Notes under the pieces: model-generated
What the model was told of the DNA's origin: nothing
The model's database searches: none
What the model saw: only the letters and a program-made list of their open reading frames with translations
Position numbers and translations under genes: made by a program
From: Anaerococcus sp. Marseille-Q7828
GTDB lineage: Bacteria; Bacillota; Clostridia; Tissierellales; Peptoniphilaceae
Assembly (NCBI RefSeq): GCF_949769285.1
Contig: NZ_OX458331.1
Coordinates: 372,001 to 436,000, forward strand
Direction of reading: 5' to 3'
DNA: 64,000 nt
In this document: one piece after another, positions 1-8,410 of the stretch
Layout of the letters: every line of letters starts with the position of its first letter
Position numbering within the stretch: the first letter of the stretch is position 1

Positions 1-854
1 TTTTTACATGCCGTGGATATTGCTCTCATGTCAGCCACGGTCATACCACGGGTAAATTCTCCTTTTGTTTCTACGTCCATGTGGACCATTTGACTTTTAA
101 AGATTTCCGGATTGGTATGATACATTACTGCTAGGGTGTCGTGCATGTAGGTTGTATAATTTTCTTCAGCTCCAGTTTTTGCTATGCGTCGATCCATTAT
201 ATCTGCTAGGATTTTATTTATCTTCTTATCTGACTTTTTAAACTTTTCGTGCATGTCAATATTGTAGTAAGTCTTTGTTGTCACATTGAGGCCAACAATA
301 TTGACCCTAATTCCAGATTCAAAAACTATTTTTGCCGCCTCAGGGTCGGCGTAAATATTAAATTCTGCAACTGGTGTGGTGTTGCCTGTGCCTACGACCC
401 CACCCATGATTGTGATCTCTGATATTTTCTCCTTTAGTTCTGGGTGGGCTAGGATAAGAGCCCCTATATTTGTAAGAGGGCCTACTGCTATAATTAAGAC
501 CTGGTCATTGTTTCTCAATACTTCTGCCATGGCATCTATGGCTGGCTTATCTGATATGTCAGCTAAGTCATTATCATCAAACAAATATCCTGAAAGTCCA
601 TCCACCCCATGGAATTCTTCTGCTAGGATTTGTGGCCCAAATAAAGGCTGAGCAAGTCCTCTATGTATTGGAATGTTCCAATCCATGGCCTTTACTAGGC
701 CTCGAAGATTTCTAGTAGTATTTGCAAGCTTTACATTGCCAGCAACAGATGAGACCATCTTTACATCAAAAATCTCACTCTCGTGCAAAAAGCTAAGGGC
801 AAAGGCATCGTCTATGCCTGGGTCTGTATCAAAAATTGTAATTATTTTCTTCAT
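1..854 (-). CDS. Nucleoside hydrolase (3' part beyond window)
   Basis: Inosine/uridine-preferring nucleoside hydrolase family: cleaves ribonucleosides to base plus ribose in the cytoplasm. Reading the minus strand from the ATG at 854 gives MKKIITIFDTDPGIDDAFAL, with the family DxDPGxDD calcium-binding signature at residues 9-16, and later a VGPLTN stretch and an MHDTLAV segment typical of the family. The frame stays open to the window edge, giving about 284 codons where the family is usually 300-320 aa, so only the last few dozen residues are missing. Its ATG overlaps the ribokinase TGA (ATGA), so the two are translationally coupled. Released ribose would be the ribokinase substrate. The preferred nucleoside cannot be told from sequence. 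Confidence 0.9.
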   Translation of the reverse strand, partial: MKKIITIFDTDPGIDDAFALSFLHESEIFDVKMVSSVAGNVKLANTTRNLRGLVKAMDWNIPIHRGLAQPLFGPQILAEEFHGVDGLSGYLFDDNDLADISDKPAIDAMAEVLRNNDQVLIIAVGPLTNIGALILAHPELKEKISEITIMGGVVGTGNTTPVAEFNIYADPEAAKIVFESGIRVNIVGLNVTTKTYYNIDMHEKFKKSDKKINKILADIMDRRIAKTGAEENYTTYMHDTLAVMYHTNPEIFKSQMVHMDVETKGEFTRGMTVADMRAISTACK

Positions 855-1758
855 CCTAAGTCCACCTTATTTTCTTTTGCATATGCTTCAACTTCTTTTA
901 GTCTTGGAATAGAAGCAGCTGCTCCTTTTTTGCTACAAGCAAGACCTGCTCCAAGGCTTGCTAGCTTTAGTGACTTTTCAAGATCTTCGTCTTTTGAGAT
1001 ATTTGCAAGAAAATATCCTAGGAAAGTATCTCCAGCTCCTGTTGTATCAATAGCATTTGTCTTAAAGCTATCAAATTCAATCTTAGTATCTTTGGAAGAA
1101 TACATACCTCCATCTTTTCCAAGGGTTAGAAGAAGCTTTAGATCCTGATATCTATCCCTAAAATAGTCTATTATTTTATCTGGATCCTCACAGCCACTTA
1201 TCTCATAGGCTTCCGTTTCGTTTAGGATTAAGGTATCAATTTTGCTAAAATCAATTGTCTTTAGTGATTCATCTACTGGTGATGGATTTAAAACTATTTT
1301 CATCTTCCTTTTGCTAGCTTCATCTACTATGTATGGTAAGTTAGATATCTCATTTTGCAAAAGTAGGTAATCGCCTTCTTCAAATTCGGCCAAGACTTGG
1401 TCAATATAGGGCTTATCAATCTTTTTATTAGCACCTGCTTCTACGATTATTGAGTTATTGGCATCTTTATCTACTTGGATTATAGCATGACCAGAATTTC
1501 CAGAAACTTTTTAACTAAAAAATTAATCTCATTTTTAGCTAAGTAATCTAGTAGAATATCTCCATCATCCTCTCCTACAAATCCTGCATGAATTACATCA
1601 GCGCCAGCTCTCTTAAGAGCTATGGATTGGTTGAGCCCCTTGCCACCGAGCCCTTCATTATAAGATATGGCAGATATAGTCTCACCTTCATTTACTATGT
1701 GATCTAGTGAATAAACTTTATCAATATTTAGCGATCCAAAGTTTAAAATTTGTGTCAT
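851..1758 (-). pseudogene. rbsK: Ribokinase, frameshifted in a homopolymer
   Basis: PfkB-family ribokinase (ribose to ribose-5-phosphate). The N-terminal 80 or so codons carry the sugar-binding GGKGLNQ motif, and the C-terminal part carries the DTTGAGDTF anion-hole/catalytic motif. They lie in different frames. The first frame runs into a stop near 1480. The second reads VSGNSGHAIIQVDKDAN from about 1508 on. The join falls on the run of five T at 1508-1512; one extra base there would restore a continuous protein of about 300 aa, the normal family length. It sits 9 nt after a chromate transporter gene with a strong AAGGAGGA site. It may be a real 1-bp deletion, a phase-variable tract or a sequencing error. 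Gene identity is sure; the broken state is as seen. Confidence 0.85.
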
Positions 1759-1767
1759 ATGTCCTCC

Positions 1768-2328
1768 TTACAAGGCAAAAACCACACCCAGAATTGCAGA
1801 AATTGCAATAATTACAAGCGGGTGAATTTTCTTAAATTTTATCAAGGCAAATAGAAATACAGCAAACAAGACTATAGGAATAGGTCTTAATAAGTCGATG
1901 ATATTTCCACTGGTCCTAAACAAATCTACATCAAAAAGTGTTATGACCATTACAGAGCTCATAGCTCCAAGGATAAGGCCAGCTGTGGCAGGTCTTATTG
2001 TGGTAAACATATTTTCTATAGTTTGTGAGTTTTTAAACTTTGCCATCATCCTAGATATGATAAGAACTATTATAATAGGTGCAGTGATAAGCGATGTGGT
2101 CGCTAGTATTGCACCAGGGAATCCATAGGACTTAAATCCAGCAAAGGTTGCAATATTTATTCCTATAGCTCCTGGAGTTGACTCAGAGACAGCTATCATA
2201 TCAAGCAAGTCTGCTTCAGTAAACCAGCCATAATTTTTTGCCATATCTTGCAAAAATGGAATAGTAGCCATACCTCCACCTACAGCAAATAGTCCAGTCT
2301 TGAAAAATTCCCAAATCAACCTAAGCAT
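1768..2328 (-). CDS. chrA: Chromate transporter family protein (second half-size subunit)
   Basis: Integral membrane protein with one CHR domain (about 186 aa). Members export chromate or related anions, though many clostridial pairs have no proven substrate. The sequence has the N-terminal family signature around FKTGLFAVGGGMATIPFL, the SESTPGAIGINIATF loop, and 4-5 hydrophobic segments. I take the ATG at 2328 because GAGGAGGAAAAA precedes it; a longer reading from 2370 has no site of its own. It overlaps the upstream CHR gene by 8 nt, as expected for short-chain ChrA proteins that work as two-gene pairs. The link with nucleoside salvage downstream is by operon position only. Confidence 0.88.
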   Translation of the reverse strand: MLRLIWEFFKTGLFAVGGGMATIPFLQDMAKNYGWFTEADLLDMIAVSESTPGAIGINIATFAGFKSYGFPGAILATTSLITAPIIIVLIISRMMAKFKNSQTIENMFTTIRPATAGLILGAMSSVMVITLFDVDLFRTSGNIIDLLRPIPIVLFAVFLFALIKFKKIHPLVIIAISAILGVVFAL

Positions 2329-2863
2329 TTTTTCCTCCTCTATTTCCAAGCAAAATCCCAAAAACACCAATAGCTATGACAATTACAACAGGCGAAATTG
2401 ATAAAAATGCAACTGCAGCAAAAGTCAATAAAAATATTACGAACTTTAAAGGTGTATTGGCATTTGACTTTATCATCTTAAGTACTGAATAAAATACAAG
2501 AGCCGAAACTCCAACTCTAATTCCAGCAAAGGCGTGCTGAATAAAAGAAAGATGGGAAAAGTTCTTCAAAAAGTTGGCAATAATCAAAATTATTATTATA
2601 GAAGGCGTGATAAATCCAAGGCTTGCAACAATCCCTCCCAAGTCTCCAGCCTGGGAATAACCACAGAAAGTAGCAGTATTTACTGCAATAATTCCTGGTG
2701 TAGACTGGCCTATGGCATAGTAGTCCAAAATCTCATCACGAGTCGCCCACTTTTTATTATCGACAACTTCACGCTCTAAAAGCGGCAGCATAGCATAACC
2801 CCCACCAAAAGTAAATAATCCTATCTTGGCAAAAGTTATATATAAATCCCCTAATATATTCAA
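2321..2863 (-). CDS. chrA: Chromate transporter family protein (first half-size subunit)
   Basis: 180-aa membrane protein with a single CHR domain: FAKIGLFTFGGGYAMLPLL near the N-terminus, then IGQSTPGIIAVNTATFCGY, then alternating hydrophobic segments. This is the N-terminal partner of the adjacent CHR protein. The start is TTG at 2863, six bases after AAGGAG; no ATG competes. It heads the minus-strand operon chrA-chrA-rbsK-nucleoside hydrolase, divergent from the gene starting at 2977 across 113 bp that must hold both promoters. Family membership is clear, substrate is not. Confidence 0.88.
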   Translation of the reverse strand: MNILGDLYITFAKIGLFTFGGGYAMLPLLEREVVDNKKWATRDEILDYYAIGQSTPGIIAVNTATFCGYSQAGDLGGIVASLGFITPSIIIILIIANFLKNFSHLSFIQHAFAGIRVGVSALVFYSVLKMIKSNANTPLKFVIFLLTFAAVAFLSISPVVIVIAIGVFGILLGNRGGKNA

Positions 2864-2976
2864 AACAAACTCCTTACAATAATCTAGTAATAGTATATCA
2901 CAGCTGGGATATAAAATTTCCTTATTTAATCATCAATTGTATAGTGATAATATAAATCATAAAAACAGGAGATAAA

Positions 2977-3429
2977 ATGATAATACTTGATGAAAATCTT
3001 AAGCTAGATGATAAAGATACGCTGACACATTTAAGATATCCTTTTAGCCTGGATAGGGACTATAAGGCTATTAAGATCAATTTAGACTATGATCCAAGCG
3101 ACGTTCCAAAAGAATACGGCAAGCAAAGTCTTAAAGAATGTGTCGATAAATATATGCCAGAAGAAGATTACAGCCAAGAAGATCGAGATGATATCCTAAA
3201 TAGTAAGATAGCAAATCTGATTACTACTTCGCTTTTGTACGAAGGGAAATTTGTAGGAGCCTACCACAACAAGACCAACCACCAAGAAATTATAGTTTCA
3301 AAGGACAAATCTTCTCCTGGTTACAAGAAATTTGATATAAAGAAAGGCAACTACGAATTTATTCTAAGTATGCACAGCTCAAATTCAAAAATTAATGCAC
3401 ATTTTGCACTGGAGGCCATAGATGACTAA
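2977..3429 (+). CDS. Uncharacterised 150-aa protein coupled to PHP hydrolase
   Basis: No family recognised with certainty. The protein is soluble, acidic, without signal peptide or membrane segment. It ends in alternating short hydrophobic stretches (YEFILSMHSS, INAHFALEAID) that look like a beta-sandwich. Its end overlaps the start of the PHP-domain gene by 8 nt, and AGGAGATAAA precedes its ATG. In some CehA/McbA-type metallohydrolases an N-terminal beta-sandwich precedes the PHP domain on one chain. By inference this protein could be that domain encoded separately, acting with the hydrolase. Confidence 0.7.
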   Translation: MIILDENLKLDDKDTLTHLRYPFSLDRDYKAIKINLDYDPSDVPKEYGKQSLKECVDKYMPEEDYSQEDRDDILNSKIANLITTSLLYEGKFVGAYHNKTNHQEIIVSKDKSSPGYKKFDIKKGNYEFILSMHSSNSKINAHFALEAIDD

Positions 3430-4399
3430 GCTAACTTATAGACCAATAGAACTTCACACCCACACTATAAATTCTGATGCCAAGTTTACACCAAGAGAAC
3501 TACTTGAAGCAGGCAAGGACTTTGGCTATGATGCAATTTTTGTAACAGACCACAATACAAATGCAGCTCTTGAACAGATTTATGAGGCAAAGCTTGATAA
3601 GGAAATCTTACCAGCATTTAGAGGAAGCGAGTGGACAACTTTCTATGGCCATATGGTAATCCTTGGCAACGAGGAGATGGGAGATTATACAAAGGCAACC
3701 ATTGACAATATTTCAGAATGCATAGATGAGATTAGGGCAGATGATAGTAATATAGTAATCGGCATAGCCCACCCTTATGATATAGGCAATCCTTTCTGTA
3801 CAGGATGCCATTGGGAGTTTGAAGTCGATGACTGGTCCAAATTTAATTATCTAGAGCTAGCCAATAGTGGCAACCCTCAAGATAGTATTGCCAATGAAAA
3901 AGCCTACCAAAAATGGATTGAATTAATCGGCAAAGGCTACAGGCTCGCCGCCCTAGCTGGTCGTGATTGGCACAGCCCTTCTTCCAAAGACAAGAACTTT
4001 GCTATCAATATGCTAGGATTTGATGGTAATCTTTGTGAGGAAAATGCCCTTGCTGCCATAAGAAAACTTAACACCTACATTACTTATGGCCCTATAATGG
4101 ATCTAGAGCTTGAAAATATAAACCTAGGCGATGAAATCAATGAAAACGACCAGGTCAAAGGCTCTGTGAAACTTACTAAGCCTAACTTTCAAAACTACGA
4201 CAACTTCAAAATCGACCCACAAAGATTTGTAATCTACAACAATGAAGAAATAATATTTGAAAGCCATATATCTTACCAAGAATCAATTAATTTTGATATC
4301 AAGGCAAAATCTGGGTATATTAGATTTGAAGTGATAGGAGATTTGAAAGAAAAAAATGACTACCATTTAGTGGTAACTTCTCCTATTTTTGTAAGATAA
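3422..4399 (+). CDS. PHP-domain metallohydrolase (CehA/McbA-like)
   Basis: Cytoplasmic 325-aa protein with the PHP metal-dependent phosphoesterase fold. Metal-binding motifs appear in order: ELHTHTINSD (HxH), VTDHNTN, FRGSEWT (Glu), IAHPYDIG (His) and GRDWHSPS (Asp-x-His near residue 185). Residues after about 230 form a second, probably beta-rich domain. The arrangement fits the CehA/McbA branch, whose members hydrolyse diverse phosphoesters or carbamates; the substrate is unknown here. It is translated in overlap with the 150-aa protein (GGAGG just before the ATG) and is followed by a strong terminator. Confidence 0.85.
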   Translation: MTKLTYRPIELHTHTINSDAKFTPRELLEAGKDFGYDAIFVTDHNTNAALEQIYEAKLDKEILPAFRGSEWTTFYGHMVILGNEEMGDYTKATIDNISECIDEIRADDSNIVIGIAHPYDIGNPFCTGCHWEFEVDDWSKFNYLELANSGNPQDSIANEKAYQKWIELIGKGYRLAALAGRDWHSPSSKDKNFAINMLGFDGNLCEENALAAIRKLNTYITYGPIMDLELENINLGDEINENDQVKGSVKLTKPNFQNYDNFKIDPQRFVIYNNEEIIFESHISYQESINFDIKAKSGYIRFEVIGDLKEKNDYHLVVTSPIFVR

Positions 4400-4404
4400 T
4401 ATAT

Positions 4405-4430
4405 GTGACACCAGCTAGTGTCACTTTTTT
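4405..4430 (+). terminator. Rho-independent terminator after PHP gene
   Basis: Perfect 7-bp stem GTGACAC / GTGTCAC with a 6-nt loop, followed directly by six T. It lies 5 nt after the PHP gene stop. Confidence 0.88.
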
Positions 4431-4443
4431 ATTAGGAGGATAA

Positions 4444-5103
4444 ATGAAATTACTTTTTGACTGCGATGGCACAATACTTGATTCCATGCACATATGGAGC
4501 GAGCCAATCAATGGAATTTTTGAAAAATACGGCTTTAGTTTCGAAGGTCTTGATAAGGAAGAAAAGGGCAAAATCGAAGCTCTTCCAATGGGCGGAATGA
4601 TTGATTATATTGCAGAAAATATAGCCACAGATATGAGCAGAGCTGAAGTTAGCAAGTATTTTGAAGATGTAATCGAAGATGGCTACAAAAATCACCTAAT
4701 GCCAAAAGAGGGAGCCTTGGAAATTTTAACAAAGCTTAAAGAAAGTGGCTATGAGATGGCCATAGCTTCATCCACTGATTCAATCTATCTTAAACTTGCC
4801 TTTGAAAGACTAGGAATTAGCGATTATTTCAGTTTTCTTAACACACCAGATTTAACAGACCTAAACAAGGCAGAAGATGCTTACTGGCAACACGCTATAG
4901 ACAAATTTGCTGTCCCAGCAGAAGAAATCATCCTCTTTGATGATGCCCTCTATGCCATAAATGCAGCAAAAAAACTTGGTATCAAGACATGTGGCCTAAA
5001 AGATTTCCCATACAATAAGAGAGAATGGGAATATATCATAGAAAGCGCAGACCAAGTCCTAGATACAATAGCTGATATAGATATTGAAGAATTGGAAGGT
5101 TAA
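4444..5103 (+). CDS. HAD-superfamily phosphatase
   Basis: 219-aa cytoplasmic HAD hydrolase. Motif I is LFDCDGTILDS with nucleophile Asp6 and acid/base Asp8. Motif II Ser lies in AIASSTDS, motif III Lys in LNKAEDAYW, and motif IV is LFDDALYA. The helical cap between motifs I and II places it with beta-phosphoglucomutase/phosphoglycolate-phosphatase-like enzymes. The ATG follows TTAGGAGGATAA. The next gene starts 3 nt after the stop, so they form a short operon. Exact substrate cannot be read from sequence. Confidence 0.88.
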   Translation: MKLLFDCDGTILDSMHIWSEPINGIFEKYGFSFEGLDKEEKGKIEALPMGGMIDYIAENIATDMSRAEVSKYFEDVIEDGYKNHLMPKEGALEILTKLKESGYEMAIASSTDSIYLKLAFERLGISDYFSFLNTPDLTDLNKAEDAYWQHAIDKFAVPAEEIILFDDALYAINAAKKLGIKTCGLKDFPYNKREWEYIIESADQVLDTIADIDIEELEG

Positions 5104-5105
5104 TT

Positions 5106-5495
5106 ATGTTTTCATATAATGATTTAATTTGGAATACCCACGGATATACCAACTACAGATTTAGCCTACTTGTATTTTATGTTTTACAAATAATAGTATG
5201 GTGGAGGCTTTTTGAAAAAGCTGGAGAAGAGGGCTGGAAATCTATTATACCAATCTACAATGTTTGGATAGCCTTTAATATTGCCAATCCTGGCAGTTCA
5301 AATAATATACTATGGTTTATAGGATCCTTTATTCCTCATATCCAAGTTTTAGTCTTTATCTTTATGGGCTATAAATTCGCATCAAAGTTTACAGACAATA
5401 TTATAATAAGAATTTTATACATGGTATTCCCATTTTTTACAGGCTTCCTACTAGCATTTTCAGACCAATTCCAATACTCACCACATGACCAATAA
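5106..5495 (+). CDS. Small membrane protein, DUF5684-like
   Basis: 129 aa, three to four hydrophobic helices. The pattern KAGEEGWKSIIPIYNVWIAF after the first helix is characteristic of DUF5684-type proteins, in which a W/IPIYN segment follows helix 1; their function is unknown. It lies 2 nt after the HAD gene and before a bidirectional terminator. I infer co-transcription only. Confidence 0.75.
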   Translation: MFSYNDLIWNTHGYTNYRFSLLVFYVLQIIVWWRLFEKAGEEGWKSIIPIYNVWIAFNIANPGSSNNILWFIGSFIPHIQVLVFIFMGYKFASKFTDNIIIRILYMVFPFFTGFLLAFSDQFQYSPHDQ

Positions 5496-5499
5496 ATAA

Positions 5500-5526
5500 C
5501 AAAAAGACCCCGCAGGGTCTTTTTTT
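5500..5526. terminator. Bidirectional terminator between convergent genes
   Basis: AAAAAGACCC, 4-nt loop, GGGTCTTTTTTT: a GC stem with A run on one side and T run on the other. It serves the DUF5684-like gene on plus and fumC on minus; the fumC stop is within its edge. Confidence 0.88.
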
Positions 5527-6886
5527 ATACCATATTTTCTGGATTTACGTATTTATCAAATTCTGCTTCGCTTGCAAAGCCTAGTTCTCTGTTGGCTTCT
5601 CTAAGGGTTAGTTTATTTTCATAGGCGTATTTGGCTATTTGGCTGGCCTTGTCATAGCCTATGTGTGGAGAAAGGCTTGTTACTAGCATTAGTGAATTTT
5701 CTAGATTGTTTTCTATTTCTTCTTTGTTTGCCACAAGTCCTACTAGTAGGTGTTCTCTAAAACAAGCTAAGGACTTACTCATTAGGCTTATAGTTTGGTC
5801 CATATTGTAGATTATTAGTGGCATATAAGCGTTTAATTGAAGTTGTCCTTGGCTATTGGCCATGCTTATTGCAAGATCATTGGCCATTATTTGTATGCTT
5901 ACCATGGTAAGTGACTCAACTTGGGTTGGGTTTACCTTGCCTGGCATAATTGATGAGCCTGGCTCATTGGCTGGTATTATCAGCTCTCCTATGCCGCATC
6001 TTGGTCCGCATGATAAGAATCTTATGTCGTTTGCAATCTTGTACATATCGCTTGCAAGAGCTTTTATACTTCCATGGACATTTACTAGGGCTGACTTGCT
6101 TGCTAGTTGGTAGAACTTGTTTGTATCGCTTTCAAATTCTAGGTCCAATTGTTTTGTTAGCTCACTTGCTACTTCACTGCCAAAATCTTTTGATGCATTG
6201 ATTCCAGTTCCTACGGCAGTTCCACCTATAGCAAGCTTTCTTAGAGCTTGGCTTGCATTGTGTATGGATTCCCAATCTCTTTCTACCATAGTTCTCCATC
6301 CAGAAATTTCTTGGGAAAGTTTTAGTGGTGTGGCATCTTGCAAGTGGGTTCTACCTGTCTTGATGATGTCGTTTTTTTCTTCCAAATCTTTTAATACTTC
6401 AATTATTTGTCGGATTTCTGGCAAGAGCTTTTCTTTGATTTTTAATATGGTTGAGATATGCATAGCTGTTGGAAAGACATCATTTGATGATTGGCTCATA
6501 TTTACATCATCGTTTGGGTGAATGACATCTTCTCCTGCTTTTTTGTTAGCTATGTGGGCTATGACTTCGTTGACGTTCATATTTGTCTGTGTGCCAGATC
6601 CTGTTTGCCATACTGTTAGCGGGAATTGATCATCGTAGTATCCCAACAAGATTTTATTGCAGGCAAAGACTATGAGTTCTCTTTTTTCTTCACTTAGCTT
6701 TCCTTGCCTGTTGTTTACTATTGCTGCAGCTTTTTTTATATTAACTAGGGCATAAATTACTGATTTTGGCATAAGCTCAGCATCTTGTGGGAAATTTTCA
6801 AAAGATCTTTGACTTTGTGCTCCCCATAATTTGTCTGCTGGAACTTTAACCTCACCTATACTATCCTTTTCTATTCTATATTCCAT
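5525..6886 (-). CDS. fumC: Fumarate hydratase, class II
   Basis: 453 aa, normal length for the oxygen-stable, iron-free fumarase, which interconverts fumarate and L-malate. The diagnostic segment TVWQTGSGTQTNMNVNEVIA, HPNDDVNMSQSSNDVFPTAM, and the superfamily signature GSSIMPGKVNP (catalytic Ser loop) are present. The WQTGSGTQ form separates it from the aspartase upstream, which reads IQGGAGTSFNMN. It follows aspA by only 2 nt on the minus strand, so aspartate-derived fumarate is passed on to malate. The ATG at 6886 is preceded by AAAAAGGAATAAAA. Confidence 0.95.
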   Translation of the reverse strand: MEYRIEKDSIGEVKVPADKLWGAQSQRSFENFPQDAELMPKSVIYALVNIKKAAAIVNNRQGKLSEEKRELIVFACNKILLGYYDDQFPLTVWQTGSGTQTNMNVNEVIAHIANKKAGEDVIHPNDDVNMSQSSNDVFPTAMHISTILKIKEKLLPEIRQIIEVLKDLEEKNDIIKTGRTHLQDATPLKLSQEISGWRTMVERDWESIHNASQALRKLAIGGTAVGTGINASKDFGSEVASELTKQLDLEFESDTNKFYQLASKSALVNVHGSIKALASDMYKIANDIRFLSCGPRCGIGELIIPANEPGSSIMPGKVNPTQVESLTMVSIQIMANDLAISMANSQGQLQLNAYMPLIIYNMDQTISLMSKSLACFREHLLVGLVANKEEIENNLENSLMLVTSLSPHIGYDKASQIAKYAYENKLTLREANRELGFASEAEFDKYVNPENMV

Positions 6887-6888
6887 TT

Positions 6889-8307
6889 TTATTCCTTTTT
6901 AAGGGCATCTTCGTCCAAGATACCTGGTTTTATCATTTCTTTGAAATCTAATATTTTTTCAAGTTCTTCTTTGCTAAGTAGTTCATCAGAAAGAACCAAT
7001 TCTCTAATTGATTTGCCAGTTTCTAGGGCCTTGTGGGCTATATCACTTGCCTTCGCATAGCCTATATGAGGAGCAAGGGCTGTAACAAGTCCGATTGATT
7101 TTTCTACTTGTTCTGATAGTTCGCTTCTATCAGCTGTGATGTGGTCTATACAGTTAACTCTTAGAGTATATATGGCATTTTTGAGTGTCTTTAGTGACTC
7201 AAAAAGATTGTAGAAAATAATTGGTTCAAAGGCGTTTAGTTCAAGTTGTCCTGCCTCAACAGCCATAGTTACAGTCATATCATTGCCTATGACATTGAAA
7301 GCAACTTGGTTTACAACCTCTGGGATTACAGGGTTTACCTTACCTGGCATGATTGATGAACCAGCTTGAGTTGGTTTTAATTTTATATCACCAATACCTA
7401 CTTGTGGACCAGAGCTCATAAGTCTTAGGTCGTTAGATATTTTTGATAAGTTTGCTGCAAAGGTTTTTAGAATTCCTGAAACATACAAAAATCCATCCAA
7501 GTTTTGAGTTCCATCTATCAAGTCTTCATTTTGTTTCAATTTCAAATCAGTTACTTCGCTTAGTACTCCAACTATTTCCTCAACATAGGTTGGATCTGCA
7601 TTTAAACCTGTACCAATAGCTGTACCACCGAGATTTACATGGCTTAGGCTATCAACAGCAAGGTCAAATCTTTCCAAATCACGGGTTATTACCCTAGCAT
7701 AGGCCCTAAATTCTTGGCCAAGGCTTATTGGAATCGCATCTTGAAGTTGAGTACGGCCCATTTTGTAAACGTCCTTAAATTCTTCAGCCTTTTTCTCAAT
7801 AGATCTGATTAATAATATTGTTTCATCAATTAGTTCTTTAAAATATCTGATAAGAGCTATCTTACCACTAGTTGGTATAACGTCATTGGTAGATTGGCCC
7901 AAGTTTACATGGTCGTTTGGGTGAACATTTTCATATGTACCTAGGCCGCCACCCATAGCAGTGTTTGCAACATTAGCAATTACTTCATTGGCGTTCATAT
8001 TAAAACTTGTACCAGCTCCGCCTTGGATTGGATCAACTATAAAATTATCCCTATGCTGGCCAGCCAAAATTTGGTTACAAGCTGCAACAATTGCATTTTG
8101 TTGAGTTCTTGTCAAAAGGCCAATTTTCTCATTTTCAATAGCACAGGCTTTTTTAACCTCAACTATTGCATTTATCATCTCACTATCCATTGATAAAGAT
8201 GTAATATTAAAATTATTTCTTGCTCTTAGAGAATTCGCCCCATACAAGGCATCAAAAGGCACTTCAATTTCGCCTATAGAATCGCGTTCTTTTCTATAAT
8301 CTGTCAT
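6889..8307 (-). CDS. aspA: Aspartate ammonia-lyase
   Basis: Deaminates L-aspartate to fumarate and ammonia; fumarase/aspartase superfamily. The aspartase-type motif PIQGGAGTSFNMNANEVIAN, NDHVNLGQSTNDVIPT and GSSIMPGKVNPVIPEV are all in place, and the length (about 472 aa) is normal. I choose the ATG at 8307, giving MTDYRKERDSIGEIEVP, because TAGGAGGGATAGTG directly precedes it; an upstream start at 8328 lacks such a site. First gene of aspA-fumC. Promoter candidates and an AAAACGTTTT motif lie upstream. The pair suggests fermentation of aspartate, common in peptide-fermenting anaerobic cocci. Confidence 0.94.
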   Translation of the reverse strand: MTDYRKERDSIGEIEVPFDALYGANSLRARNNFNITSLSMDSEMINAIVEVKKACAIENEKIGLLTRTQQNAIVAACNQILAGQHRDNFIVDPIQGGAGTSFNMNANEVIANVANTAMGGGLGTYENVHPNDHVNLGQSTNDVIPTSGKIALIRYFKELIDETILLIRSIEKKAEEFKDVYKMGRTQLQDAIPISLGQEFRAYARVITRDLERFDLAVDSLSHVNLGGTAIGTGLNADPTYVEEIVGVLSEVTDLKLKQNEDLIDGTQNLDGFLYVSGILKTFAANLSKISNDLRLMSSGPQVGIGDIKLKPTQAGSSIMPGKVNPVIPEVVNQVAFNVIGNDMTVTMAVEAGQLELNAFEPIIFYNLFESLKTLKNAIYTLRVNCIDHITADRSELSEQVEKSIGLVTALAPHIGYAKASDIAHKALETGKSIRELVLSDELLSKEELEKILDFKEMIKPGILDEDALKKE

Positions 8308-8326
8308 CACTATCCCTCCTAGTACC

Positions 8327-8377
8327 ATTATAGTTAATACTAATGATACTTACAAGTTATTATAAAAACGTTTTACA
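8327..8377 (-). promoter_or_regulatory. aspA promoter region with AAAACGTTTT motif
   Basis: On the minus strand TTGTAA (8355-8350) is followed after 17 nt by TATAAT (8332-8327). This would give a very short leader before the AGGAGG. A second TATAAT lies at 8364-8359. The 14-bp string TATAAAAACGTTTT (plus strand, 8361-8374) recurs exactly in the promoter of the serine-type symporter at 32126-32139. Its AAAACGTTTT core resembles a catabolite (cre-like) or LacI-type operator, but the regulator is unknown. Confidence 0.5.
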
Positions 8378-8410
8378 TTTTATTTAAAATATAGGGAAGA
8401 CTCTAGCAAA

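Noticed and set aside
376-912. Plus-strand reading frames at 376-651 and 673-912
   Set aside because: They are antisense shadows of the nucleoside hydrolase, whose minus-strand frame carries the DxDPGxDD signature.
2870-2976. Riboswitch between the chromate transporter and the 150-aa gene
   Set aside because: Only 113 bp of AT-rich divergent promoter; no conserved aptamer pattern visible.
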